Assembly: GCF_017873675.1 (NCBI RefSeq)
Contig: NZ_JAGGKK010000015.1
Span: 1-64,000 of the forward strand
Length of the DNA stretch: 64,000 bases
DNA from: Virgibacillus litoralis
Lineage (GTDB): Bacteria; Bacillota; Bacilli; Bacillales; Amphibacillaceae
Direction: 5' to 3'
The translations under genes and the position numbers were made by a program. The notes below the pieces were generated by a model. That model made no database searches. It worked only from the letters and a program-made list of their open reading frames with translations, and had not been told where the DNA came from. Below, one piece after another: positions 53,511 through 61,812 of the stretch. Numbering within the stretch: position 1 is the first letter of the stretch; each line of letters opens with the position of its first letter.

Positions 53511-54656
53511 ATGAGCAGAAGTTATTTAAAAGAAGAACATGAAATTTTTCGCAGCTCCTTACGAAAATTTCTGGAGAAGGAAGCAGTACCGTTTATTGAA
53601 CAATGGGAAAAAGAGAAACAAGTGCCTAGGTCGTTCTGGAAAAAAGCTGGAGAACAGGGATATCTTTGTCCCCAGGTTGATGAGGCGTATGGGGGATTAA
53701 ATGCAGACTTTGGTTATGCGGTTGTTATTTCTGAAGAGTTTGATCGGGTTAGTGTCGGTATGGTTGGCTTTGGACTTCACAATGATATCGTGATTCCTTA
53801 TATCGAAGCATTTGGTACAGAAAAGCAGAAACAGCGCTGGCTGCCTGGTGCAATTAGTGGGGATTTAGTTTCTGCTATAGCCATGACAGAACCAGGAGCA
53901 GGGTCAGATCTTGCGGCAATTCAGACGACAGCCATAAAAGATGGTGAGGACTACATTATCAATGGTGAAAAAACGTTTATCTCAAATGGACATTCTGCTG
54001 ATATAGCAGTGGTGGTTTGTAAAACAGATCCAAAAGCAAATCCGCCGCATAAGGGGATAAGTCTGTTTGTAGTAGAGAATGGCACACCAGGATTTTCGAA
54101 GGGGAAGAAACTTCAAAAAATTGGACAGCATGCAAATGATACAAGTGAGTTAATTTTTGAGGATGTTCGTGTTCCAGGTGATAATCTGCTTGGGGAGGAA
54201 GGAAAAGGATTCTATTATTTAATGGAGAAGCTTCAACAGGAACGATTAATGGTTTCCATTCAGAGTATGGCTTCTGCAGAAACGATGCTCAATCAAACAA
54301 TTAGCTATGTAAAACAGCGGAAAGCATTCGGGAAAAGTATCAGCCAGTTTCAAAACACGCAATTTAAACTTGCTGAAATACAAACAGAGATTGAAATAGG
54401 CAAAACGTTTGTAGATAGATTGATAGATGACCATGTGGGAGGAAAGGATATTGTAACAGAAGTATCGATGGCAAAATGGTGGACAACGGATTTGTCAAAA
54501 AAAGTTGCAGCAGAATGCCTTCAACTACATGGTGGCTACGGATATATGGAAGAGTATGAGATTGCCAGAAGATATCGGGATGTTGCGGTGTCGTCTATTT
54601 ATGCCGGAACCAATGAGATTATGAAAATGATTATTGCGAAAAAGATGGATTTATAG
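53511..54656 (+). CDS. acyl-CoA dehydrogenase
   Basis: About 381 residues from ATG 53511 (AGAGGTG upstream). Classical fold: AIAMTEPGAGSDLAAIQTTA (FAD/substrate), YIINGEKTFISNG, QLHGGYGYMEEYEIARRYRD with the flavin-contact region, and IYAGTNEIMKMIIAKKM with the catalytic Glu region. Tail typical of family. It introduces the 2,3 double bond of acyl-CoA and passes electrons to ETF. Confidence 0.93.
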   Translation: MSRSYLKEEHEIFRSSLRKFLEKEAVPFIEQWEKEKQVPRSFWKKAGEQGYLCPQVDEAYGGLNADFGYAVVISEEFDRVSVGMVGFGLHNDIVIPYIEAFGTEKQKQRWLPGAISGDLVSAIAMTEPGAGSDLAAIQTTAIKDGEDYIINGEKTFISNGHSADIAVVVCKTDPKANPPHKGISLFVVENGTPGFSKGKKLQKIGQHANDTSELIFEDVRVPGDNLLGEEGKGFYYLMEKLQQERLMVSIQSMASAETMLNQTISYVKQRKAFGKSISQFQNTQFKLAEIQTEIEIGKTFVDRLIDDHVGGKDIVTEVSMAKWWTTDLSKKVAAECLQLHGGYGYMEEYEIARRYRDVAVSSIYAGTNEIMKMIIAKKMDL

Positions 54657-54683
54657 AAACCCTTCTGATTAAAGAGGTGAAGC

Positions 54684-55112
54684 ATTTTTAAATTTAGGGA
54701 AATATCGATTGGTGATGTATATTCAACCAATCCTGTAACCGTTACGAAAGAAAGCATTCTGGAATTTGGACAGAAATATGATCCGCAATATTTTCATATA
54801 GATGAAGTAGCGGCTAAAAGAAGTCCTTATGGGTCACTGATTGCCTCAGGTTTTCAAACGCTAGCAGTAGTCTGGGCTGAATGGATAAAAATGGACATTC
54901 TTGGGCGTGATTGTATAGGCGGTGCTGGTGCGGATATGCAGTTTAAGGCACCGGTGATCCCAAATGATCAACTCAAGGGCCAATTTAAGGTTGCGAATAA
55001 ACGAATGCTTTCTGATGAAAAAAGAGGGATATTAACGATTGAAGTCGTAATTCATAACCAAAAAGAAGAGGAAGTATTTTCTGCTCAAACAAATGTATTT
55101 ATGTTAGTTTAG
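54684..55112 (+). CDS. MaoC-family (hot-dog) enoyl-CoA hydratase; probable ATT start
   Basis: About 143 residues if translation begins at ATT 54684, near GAGGTG (54674-54679). The frame opens just after a stop at 54678 and has no ATG/GTG/TTG until 54891. That start would discard FREISIGDVYS and the catalytic YDPQYFHIDEVAAKRSPYG...ASGF region, which is diagnostic of MaoC hydratases. So the longer reading is required for function. It would hydrate enoyl-CoA between the acyl-CoA dehydrogenase and the HSD10-type enzyme. A sequence error or a truncated pseudogene are alternatives. Confidence 0.75.
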   Translation: MFKFREISIGDVYSTNPVTVTKESILEFGQKYDPQYFHIDEVAAKRSPYGSLIASGFQTLAVVWAEWIKMDILGRDCIGGAGADMQFKAPVIPNDQLKGQFKVANKRMLSDEKRGILTIEVVIHNQKEEEVFSAQTNVFMLV

Positions 55113-55160
55113 GATAAATGTAAGGGTTTTCATTGTATTTGAAGAGAGGAGGGGTTCATA

Positions 55161-56297
55161 TTGCCATTGAAGTCTACACGCGTACTTGATTTAACCCGGT
55201 TACTGCCTGGTCCGTACTGCACGATGTTATTAGCAGATTTTGGTGCGGAAGTTATAAAAGTAGAAGATCCGGATAGTGGTGATTATGCAAGGGCATTTCA
55301 TCCAAAGATTGCTGGTAACAGTGCGATGTTCCATTCACTGAATCGGAATAAGAAGAGTGTCTGTCTAAATTTAAAATTACCAGAAGATAAACATGTATTT
55401 CTGCAAATGGTAAAAAATGCAGATGTTGTTGTTGAATCATTTCGCCCGGGGGTGATGGAACGACTTGGTTTGGGCTATGAACAATTAAAAGCAGTCAATC
55501 CCGGACTTGTATATTGTGCTATTACAGGATATGGCCAGACAGGTCCATACGCAAACCGTCCTGGTCACGACCTGAATTATCTCAGCTATGCCGGTTTACT
55601 GGATTTGATGGGCGAAAAAGATGGAAATCCAATTATTCCTGCAACAACAATTGCCGATATTGGCGGTGGCGCTTACCCAGCTGTTACAGGTATTTTAATG
55701 GCTCTTTTGAATAAAGAAAAAACAGGTAAGGGCCAATTTATTGATATTTCCATGCTGGATAATGTGATTTCCTGGATGCAGACGTTACTGCCTGATTATT
55801 TGGCGACAAACAACAAACCAAATAGAGGGGAGCAGATGCTGGATGGCGGGAAAGCTTGCTATGCAGTTTATGAAACAATCGATGGACGTAATATTTCAGT
55901 AGGAGCACTGGAACCGAAATTTTGGACTGCGTTTTGCAAAGCAATTGGCAAGAGCGAATTTATTCCCCTGCAAGATGACTCCTTAGATAAGCAGCTTCAG
56001 TTAAAACAAGAGATACAACGCATTATTTTAACAAAAACACTATCAGAATGGATGGAAGTATTTTCAGATATTGACGCATGTGTATCACCAGTTCTAACTT
56101 TTCAGGAAATGATTAAACATCCGCAAATTATTTCACGTGGAATGATTCAACAGATAAATGATTCCGCATTTGGTCAGATGAGGCAGATTGGTGTTCCGAT
56201 TAAATTATCTGAAACACCTGGTGTTATTCGTTGCTCTGCACCAAAAATCGGGGAACATACGGATGAAGTTATGAAGGAAATGGGGGTGCTGCGATAA
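55161..56297 (+). CDS. CaiB/BaiF family (class III) CoA-transferase
   Basis: 378 residues. N-terminal LDLTRLLPGPYCTMLLADFGAEVIKVEDP, DVVVESFRPGVMERLGLGY, GYGQTGPYANRPGHDLNYLSYAG with the catalytic Asp. It moves CoA between carboxylic acids. TTG start 55161 with GAGGAGGGG upstream. Close relatives act on formyl-, succinyl-, 2-methyl-branched (racemase) or mesaconyl-CoA; alpha-methylacyl-CoA racemase is a close alternative from sequence. Confidence 0.9.
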   Translation: MPLKSTRVLDLTRLLPGPYCTMLLADFGAEVIKVEDPDSGDYARAFHPKIAGNSAMFHSLNRNKKSVCLNLKLPEDKHVFLQMVKNADVVVESFRPGVMERLGLGYEQLKAVNPGLVYCAITGYGQTGPYANRPGHDLNYLSYAGLLDLMGEKDGNPIIPATTIADIGGGAYPAVTGILMALLNKEKTGKGQFIDISMLDNVISWMQTLLPDYLATNNKPNRGEQMLDGGKACYAVYETIDGRNISVGALEPKFWTAFCKAIGKSEFIPLQDDSLDKQLQLKQEIQRIILTKTLSEWMEVFSDIDACVSPVLTFQEMIKHPQIISRGMIQQINDSAFGQMRQIGVPIKLSETPGVIRCSAPKIGEHTDEVMKEMGVLR

Positions 56298-56363
56298 GAT
56301 GAAAGATAGCATCAGCTGAAGTGGTCGGCTTATTGTTAAATACTAAATTCAGGAGGTTTTTGA

Positions 56364-57887
56364 ATGGATATAGGTACTACATTAGTTAGAAATGCTAGAA
56401 GAACACCACATAAAACGGCGATACATTATGGAGAAAAGTCTTATTCATACGTTGAATTTAATCGTGAAGTAAACAAACTGGCAAATGGGTTAATTTCCAG
56501 AGGTGTTAAAAAAGGCGATAAGATAGCCCTGATGATGAAAAACTCTGACACGTACATGGTAACGTTCTATGCAATTATGAAGGCTGGTGCAGTCGCTGTT
56601 CCTGTTAATTTCCGTTTGACAGCCAAAGAAGTAGACTACATTTTAAATGATTCGGATGCTTCTATCGTCTTTTTCGATGGTGAATATGCTGAATTAGTTC
56701 ATGAAGCTTCAACTGAAAAGGTAGCATTACAGGTCTCTGCAGGCCCTACATCAAACGGTCAAACCAGATTGGAAGAGGTAACGACAATTGACGAATCTGA
56801 ACCGGGAATAACTGTGGATGAATGGGATGATGCGGAAATCCTGTACACATCAGGTACAACCGGAAATCCAAAAGGGGCTTTATTTGATCATCATCGAATC
56901 CTCCATGTCGCTTTCTCCACATCGATTATGATGAAAATTGGCCCAGAAGATAATCTTTTCCATGTTGCACCACTTTTCCACTCTGCTCAGTTAAATCTAT
57001 TTATGATTACTGCTACGTACCTTGGAAGCACCCAGGTAATCCATCAGAATTTTGATCCTGTTCAAGCATTAAAAGCAATTGACGAACATCAGATTAGTTT
57101 ATTTTTCGGAATCCCTACCATGTATAACTTTTTTCTACAGGTTCCGGATAAAGAAAAGTATGATTTGTCATCTGTAAAAAGATGTGGTTATGGTGCAGCA
57201 CCTATGCCTGTCCCACTTTTGGAAAAATCTATGGAAATGTTCGGGCATGATCAATTTTTCAATATGTGTGGTTTAACAGAAGGCGGACCAGGTGGCGTTC
57301 TGCTTTGGCCAGAAGATCATAAAACGAAACTTGGTGCCGGCGGTCGGGCGATGCTGAACACGGAAGCAAGAGTCGTAACAGACTCAGGTGAAGATGTTCA
57401 TCCAGGGCAAGTCGGTGAATTTATTATCCGTAGTGAAATGGTCATGAAAAGCTATTACAACAAACCTGAAGAAACACAAAAAGCCCTGCGCGACGGGTGG
57501 CTTTATACAGGAGACTTGGCTACGATTGATGAAGAAGGCTATGTAACGCTGGTAGATCGGAAAAAAGACATGATTATTTCCGGCGGCGAAAATGTGTATT
57601 CAACTGAGGTAGAACAAGTACTGTACAAACACCCAAAAATACTGGAAGCAGCTGTTGTCGGATTACCTGATGATACATGGGGCGAGCGGGTTGTTGCAAT
57701 TGTCGTGCTGAAGCAGGGGGAAACGATTGATTATGTGGAATTAAAGGATTTTTGCAGGAAGCATCTTGCAGGTTATAAAATGCCTACTGACTTTTTTGAA
57801 GAGAAAGAATTGCTGCGGAATGCCTCAGGAAAAGTGATGAAATATAAACTGCGTGAATCGTTAAAAGCAGGATCCAGTAAATACTAA
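56364..57887 (+). CDS. acyl-CoA synthetase (AMP-binding, class I)
   Basis: 507 residues. ANL enzyme: P-loop-like YTSGTTGNPKGALFDH (about 166), FFGIPTMY, NMCGLTEGG, YTGDLATIDEEGY and GGENVYSTEVEQ, with catalytic Lys near SGKVMKYKLRE. It activates a carboxylic acid with ATP and CoA. AGGAGG before the ATG. Substrate chain length unknown. It is followed 15 nt later by a second such gene. Confidence 0.92.
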   Translation: MDIGTTLVRNARRTPHKTAIHYGEKSYSYVEFNREVNKLANGLISRGVKKGDKIALMMKNSDTYMVTFYAIMKAGAVAVPVNFRLTAKEVDYILNDSDASIVFFDGEYAELVHEASTEKVALQVSAGPTSNGQTRLEEVTTIDESEPGITVDEWDDAEILYTSGTTGNPKGALFDHHRILHVAFSTSIMMKIGPEDNLFHVAPLFHSAQLNLFMITATYLGSTQVIHQNFDPVQALKAIDEHQISLFFGIPTMYNFFLQVPDKEKYDLSSVKRCGYGAAPMPVPLLEKSMEMFGHDQFFNMCGLTEGGPGGVLLWPEDHKTKLGAGGRAMLNTEARVVTDSGEDVHPGQVGEFIIRSEMVMKSYYNKPEETQKALRDGWLYTGDLATIDEEGYVTLVDRKKDMIISGGENVYSTEVEQVLYKHPKILEAAVVGLPDDTWGERVVAIVVLKQGETIDYVELKDFCRKHLAGYKMPTDFFEEKELLRNASGKVMKYKLRESLKAGSSKY

Positions 57888-57902
57888 AGGGGGAGATTTA
57901 GA

Positions 57903-59510
57903 ATGATGAATACGCCTTTAACACTCGTTTCGTTAATAGAGCGTGCAGAAAAGTATTTTCCGAAGAAGGAAATAATCTCACGTACGCAAGGTGGGATTCA
58001 CCGGCTCAATTATAAAGAAACAGGCAAACGTACAAGGGCTCTCTCAAGTGCCTTAGAAAAATTGGGAGTCCGAAAAGGGGATAAAGTCGGAACTTTTGCA
58101 TGGAATCACCATCGCCATTTGGAGGCATATTTTGCGATACCATCCATGGGTGCAGTTTTACACACTATTAATATCCGGCTGGCAGAGGAGCACCTTGTAT
58201 ACATTATTAATCATGCAGAGGATAAAGTACTTTTAATTGATATAGACTTACTGCCGTTAATTGAGAAAATAAAAGATAAATTGCCAACTGTTGAAGCCTT
58301 TATTGTGATGTCGGATGAAGAAAAACCGCCAGAGAGTAATATAGAACCGCTTCACTCATATGAAGCGCTGGTTTCAGAAGGTGATGAAGCATACCAATTT
58401 TCAACGGATATTGAGGAAGAAGACCCTGCAGGGATGTGTTATACGTCAGCTACAACCGGAAAGCCAAAGGGTGTCGTGTATTCACACCGGGGTATTGTTC
58501 TGCACAGTATGGCCCTGAGTATGGCCGATACTGCAGCAATCTCTGAATCAGATGTCCTGATGCCGGTCGTCCCAATGTTCCATGCGAATGCCTGGGGAAT
58601 GCCTTTTGTTGGAACATGGCTTGGTTCAACACAAGTTCTTCCAGGACCGATGATGACACCGAAGATACTTGCCGAACTTATTGAATCTTATAAGGTAACA
58701 CTAACGGCAGGGGTTCCAACGATTTGGCTAGGGTTGCTGAACGAATTGGAAAAAGGAAACTACAATACAGAAAGTGTACGAGCTGTTCTATGCGGTGGGG
58801 CCGCTGCACCTAAAGGGATGATTCGAGCGTTTGAAACAGATCATGGCATTCCATTTATTCATGCATATGGTATGACAGAAACCACGCCGCTTGTAACCCT
58901 TGCTCGACTTAAAAGCTATCAGACAGAACTTCCTGAAGAAGACAGACTGGAAATCCGATCAAAACAGGGAATGGTTGTTCCGGGATTGGATGTGAAGGCC
59001 ATCAATGAAAATGGTGAAATAAAATCAGATGGAAAGGAAATGGGTGAACTGCTTATCCGCGGGTCCTGGATTGCAGATGAATACTATAATGATATACGAA
59101 GCCAGGATGTTTATCGCGACGGCTGGCTATATACGGGTGATGTCGTAACGATTGATGAGGAAGGGTCTATTAAAATAGTTGATCGGACCAAAGATCTGAT
59201 TAAGAGTGGCGGTGAATGGATTTCTTCGGTTGATTTAGAAAATGCGATAATGGCTCATGAATCCGTTTTTGAAGCTGCAGTTGTTTCGATTCCTCATCCT
59301 AAATGGCAGGAACGACCATTAGCATGTGTCGTGCTAAAAGAAAATGAACAGCTATCAAAACAGGATATAATTGAATTTTTGGAACCCCAATTTGCAAAAT
59401 GGTGGTTACCGGATGATATTATGTTCATTGAGGAAATCCCCAAAACATCTGTAGGCAAATTCCTGAAAAGAGCCTTACGTGAACAGGTGAACGAACAGTT
59501 GAATGTGTGA
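57903..59510 (+). CDS. long-chain acyl-CoA synthetase-like (AMP-binding)
   Basis: 535 residues. Motifs [18 protein letters not shown] (about 180), [48 protein letters not shown] and the C-terminal catalytic Lys in [13 protein letters not shown]. The MFHANAWG motif and the TETTPL block match the medium/long-chain family (FadD3/AlkK-like). GGGGGAG ribosome site. It closes the TetR-led operon; a terminator follows. Confidence 0.92.
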   Translation: MMNTPLTLVSLIERAEKYFPKKEIISRTQGGIHRLNYKETGKRTRALSSALEKLGVRKGDKVGTFAWNHHRHLEAYFAIPSMGAVLHTINIRLAEEHLVYIINHAEDKVLLIDIDLLPLIEKIKDKLPTVEAFIVMSDEEKPPESNIEPLHSYEALVSEGDEAYQFSTDIEEEDPAGMCYTSATTGKPKGVVYSHRGIVLHSMALSMADTAAISESDVLMPVVPMFHANAWGMPFVGTWLGSTQVLPGPMMTPKILAELIESYKVTLTAGVPTIWLGLLNELEKGNYNTESVRAVLCGGAAAPKGMIRAFETDHGIPFIHAYGMTETTPLVTLARLKSYQTELPEEDRLEIRSKQGMVVPGLDVKAINENGEIKSDGKEMGELLIRGSWIADEYYNDIRSQDVYRDGWLYTGDVVTIDEEGSIKIVDRTKDLIKSGGEWISSVDLENAIMAHESVFEAAVVSIPHPKWQERPLACVVLKENEQLSKQDIIEFLEPQFAKWWLPDDIMFIEEIPKTSVGKFLKRALREQVNEQLNV

Positions 59511-59522
59511 GTATTATAAGCG

Positions 59523-59557
59523 TGGAGCGTTCTAGTAGCGTTCCATTTCTTTTTTTA
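59523..59557 (+). terminator. terminator of the TetR-led operon
   Basis: Stem TGGAGCG / CGTTCCA (59523-59529 with 59539-59545, one G-U pair) followed by TTTCTTTTTTT, 12 nt after the stop. Confidence 0.8.
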
Positions 59558-59658
59558 TGAGAAATATTTCAATGCTTGATAAAGCCTACTTGTAATTATC
59601 TTAGGTTATAAGTCATACTATACTTGAGGTGTTCATTTATTACAGAGGAGGCATTTTT

Positions 59659-60051
59659 ATGCAACGCTTAATGTGTAAAGGAAAGATACATAGAGCTACA
59701 GTCACGGAGGCTGAGCTTGATTATGTTGGCAGTATAACGATTGATTGCAAGTTGATGAAGGAAGCAAATATTAAGCCTTATGAAATGGTACAGATTGCAA
59801 ACATACGAAATGCTGCAAGATGGAAGACCTATGCCATTCCGGCTCCAGAGGGCTCGAACCGCATATGCCTCAACGGTCCGCCTGCAAACTTATTCTCTCC
59901 AGATGATCTGGTTATTATTTTAAGCCAAGGATTCATGACCGATGAGGAAATAGAACATTTAAAGCCTAAAGTAGTGTTTGTTGATGGAAATAACGAGATT
60001 ACCAGTGTTGAGGAACATGATTTACACTGGCCTGAGGGTGTGGAATTATAA
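59659..60051 (+). CDS. panD: aspartate 1-decarboxylase
   Basis: About 130 residues from ATG 59659 (GAGGAGG 7 nt upstream); an upstream in-frame ATG at 59629 lacks a ribosome site. N-terminus MCKGKIHRATVTEAELDYVGSITID includes the Gly-Ser self-cleavage site that produces the pyruvoyl cofactor, and NGPPANLFSPDDLVII lies at the middle. It makes beta-alanine for pantothenate and so CoA. Monocistronic; placed next to a CoA-using operon. Confidence 0.95.
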   Translation: MQRLMCKGKIHRATVTEAELDYVGSITIDCKLMKEANIKPYEMVQIANIRNAARWKTYAIPAPEGSNRICLNGPPANLFSPDDLVIILSQGFMTDEEIEHLKPKVVFVDGNNEITSVEEHDLHWPEGVEL

Positions 60052-60071
60052 AGTAGAGTTATGAGTATGAG

Positions 60072-60103
60072 AAAGAGCCTGGACCATCTTCCGGGCTTTT
60101 TAT
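60072..60103 (+). terminator. terminator after panD
   Basis: Stem AGCCTGGA / TCCGGGCT (60076-60083 with 60090-60097) followed by TTTTATATT. Confidence 0.8.
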
Positions 60104-60183
60104 ATTATGGAGTATAGATACAGTATAATTGAGAAGAATCTTACTATTATGCTGATAGAATCCTCTGTTTCTACATTACACCC

Positions 60184-60212
60184 TTGAAATATATAAAAAA
60201 AATGCTTATAAT
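60184..60212 (+). promoter_or_regulatory. sigma-A promoter of the tRNA gene
   Basis: TTGAAA (60184-60189), 17-nt spacer, perfect TATAAT (60207-60212), 15 nt before the tRNA 5' end. Confidence 0.8.
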
Positions 60213-60227
60213 AAAGGCTGTCTAACT

Positions 60228-60300
60228 GGGGCATTAGCTCAGTTGGGAGAGCGCTTCGCTGGCAGCGAAGAGGTCATCGGTTCGAGCCCGATATGCTCCA
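60228..60300 (+). tRNA. tRNA-Ala, anticodon GGC
   Basis: 73-nt cloverleaf. Acceptor GGGGCAT pairs ATGCTCC; D-arm GCTC/GAGC; anticodon stem CTTCG/CGAAG with loop CTGGCAG (anticodon GGC); T-arm ATCGG-TTCGAGC-CCGAT. Discriminator A; CCA is not encoded (TCG follows). No integrase or att duplication is seen near it. Confidence 0.95.
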
Positions 60301-60304
60301 TCGT

Positions 60305-60341
60305 AAACACAATCCATTTCTGAGGGTGGATTGTGTTTTTA
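60305..60341 (+). terminator. terminator after tRNA-Ala
   Basis: Perfect stem AAACACAATCCA / TGGATTGTGTTT (60305-60316 with 60327-60338) with a T-run. Confidence 0.85.
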
Positions 60342-60345
60342 TTAT

Positions 60346-60420
60346 GCTGTAAGAAAGTATAAATACTTTCTTACAGCATAAGTGCAACTAAGGCTTATCT
60401 ATAGTAAAGCTTGGCGATAA
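60346..60420 (+). repeat. multi-hairpin dispersed element, truncated copy
   Basis: Perfect hairpin GCTGTAAGAAAGTAT / ATACTTTCTTACAGC, linker ATAAGTGCAACTAA, then GGCTTATCTATAGTAAAGCTTGGCGATAA. The following right end (GCCAAGTTTTCTAA in other copies) is replaced by the GGATCC-type repeat. Confidence 0.8.
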
Positions 60421-60640
60421 CGGAACTAGGATCCGATAAGTTCCAGGTAAGTAATTATGGCGGATCCTCGTTCCGTTAAAAGATAGAATTGCTGCTCAAA
60501 AGTGATTGAAATGAATCCTCGTTCCGTTAATAGTCCAAAAAGAAGTGGAAATGATGGTGAAAAGGGCAAATAACGGAACGAGGATCCGAAACCGATGCCA
60601 AAAGTCGTTATTTGAGGCAAATAGCGGAATGAGGATTCAC
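60418..60640. repeat. cluster of AACGGAACGAGGATCC repeats in both orientations
   Basis: Units at about 60418 (TAACGGAACTAGGATCCG), 60461 and 60511 (reverse: GATCCTCGTTCCGTTA and AATCCTCGTTCCGTTA), 60571 (AATAACGGAACGAGGATCCG) and 60619 (AATAGCGGAATGAGGATTC). Spacers between them are about 35-50 bp. The same units occur near 9571-9690. An open frame on the minus strand crosses them, but it is built of the repeat and is not a gene. Confidence 0.75.
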
Positions 60641-60806
60641 TTAGCAACACCGACTCAGCCCTTAGTCAAATAACCTTCACATGCAAATCCACATTTTTAA
60701 AATATTTTTTCTTCCCTCTACTTATTCAACTTTCCGGATTTTAAACGATATAGTAAGTATGAAACTTCTAATAAAAATTAGGGTTGATGAGACAAAAGTT
60801 GAATAA

Positions 60807-60893
60807 CCTGCGATAACGGCAAACTTATTGAAAGGTAAGGACGCAGAGCCACGGGTCTAAGGTCTTATGACTATGATCGCCGGGTTACCGAAA
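60807..60893 (+). promoter_or_regulatory. cyclic di-GMP-I (GEMM) riboswitch upstream of motAB
   Basis: Conserved GEMM-I blocks in order: GGCAAACTTATTGAAAGG (with GNAA-like loop), GGACGCAGAGCC, GGGTCTAAGG, and GCCGGGTTACCGA. The order and tetraloop-receptor-like ends fit the c-di-GMP-I aptamer. The only downstream genes are motA and motB. Confidence 0.9.
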
Positions 60894-60924
60894 AAGGATG
60901 AAAAGATTAGTAGTTAAACTAATT

Positions 60925-60955
60925 AAGTCTATCATTTTTGGTAGGCTATTTTTAT
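60925..60955 (+). terminator. expression-platform terminator of the c-di-GMP riboswitch
   Basis: Hairpin AGTCTATC / GGTAGGCT (60926-60933 with 60940-60947, two G-U pairs) followed by ATTTTTATT, between aptamer and motA. It is a likely transcriptional switch. Confidence 0.7.
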
Positions 60956-61011
60956 TATAGGAAAATGAGGGAAGTCTCAGTTATTCCCTCTCTTCAAGGA
61001 GGTACATATCG

Positions 61012-61812
61012 ATGGATAAGACATCAATTATTGGTATTTTTATCGGATTTTTAGCTATTGGGGCAGGTATGACACTTAAAGGTGTTAGCCCCGCAGCGTT
61101 AGTTAATCCTGCTGCATTTATTATTATATTTTTTGGAACAGTTGCCTCTGTGTGTATTGCTTTTCCAATGGAAACGATTAAAAAGGTACCGAGACTTTTT
61201 ATCATACTATTTAAGGATGATAAACAGAATGATATAAAACAGACGGTTGATACGTTTACTGAATGGGCTGAACTTACTAGAAAGGAAGGAATACTAACAC
61301 TTGAGGCCAAAATAGATCAGCTGGATGATAGCTTTTTATCATCAGGGATCCAGTTAGCTGTTGATGGACAATCAACTGAGTTTATTAGAGAGCTTATGTT
61401 AGAAAAAATTGATGCGATGGAAGAGAGACATCAGAAAGGAGTTTCCGTCTTTTCACAGGCTGGTACATATGCTCCAACTCTTGGTGTGTTGGGGGCAGTT
61501 GTCGGTTTAATTGCTGCTTTAGGTGATATGAATGACATGGAGGCTTTAGGACATGCTATCTCTTCAGCTTTTATAGCAACTTTGTTTGGTATATTTTCTG
61601 GTTATGTTTTGTGGCATCCTTTTGCAAACAAACTTAAAGAGAAGTCAAAAAAAGAGGTACTAATGAAACAAATCATGATTGAAGGTGTATTATCCATCAC
61701 AAATGGTGAATCTCCACAGCTAATTCGAGATAAACTAAGCTCTTATTTATCACCAAAAGAATTGTCAAAATTAGTCCAGGAGGGATCAAATGCGCAGAAA
61801 GAAGAAGAGTGA
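61012..61812 (+). CDS. motA: flagellar motor stator protein MotA
   Basis: 266 residues, four membrane segments (about 5-22, 33-52, 148-168, 180-200). N-terminus MDKTSIIGIFIGFLAIGAGM and the QAGTYAPTLGVLGAVVGLIAAL block closely follow B. subtilis MotA rather than MotP. The cytoplasmic loop holds the charged residues that touch FliG. Forms the ion channel with MotB. AAGGAGG 9 nt before the ATG. Overlaps motB by 23 bp. Controlled by the riboswitch upstream. Confidence 0.95.
   Translation: MDKTSIIGIFIGFLAIGAGMTLKGVSPAALVNPAAFIIIFFGTVASVCIAFPMETIKKVPRLFIILFKDDKQNDIKQTVDTFTEWAELTRKEGILTLEAKIDQLDDSFLSSGIQLAVDGQSTEFIRELMLEKIDAMEERHQKGVSVFSQAGTYAPTLGVLGAVVGLIAALGDMNDMEALGHAISSAFIATLFGIFSGYVLWHPFANKLKEKSKKEVLMKQIMIEGVLSITNGESPQLIRDKLSSYLSPKELSKLVQEGSNAQKEEE

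Noticed and set aside
54891-55112. Short separate gene of 73 codons
   Set aside because: The frame continues upstream to 54684 with conserved MaoC motifs, so it is the 3' half of a larger gene.
60228-60300. tRNA-Ala as an attachment site for an integrated element
   Set aside because: No integrase gene, no duplicated tRNA 3' end nearby, and the flanking genes look like core genes.
60418-60640. Possible CRISPR array
   Set aside because: Units differ in orientation and spacing is irregular; no cas genes are present.
60426-60650. Open frame of 74 codons on the minus strand in the repeat region
   Set aside because: It is made of the GGATCC-type repeat units (repeated SSFRYLP and TERG segments), with no ribosome site or homology; it follows from the repeat.
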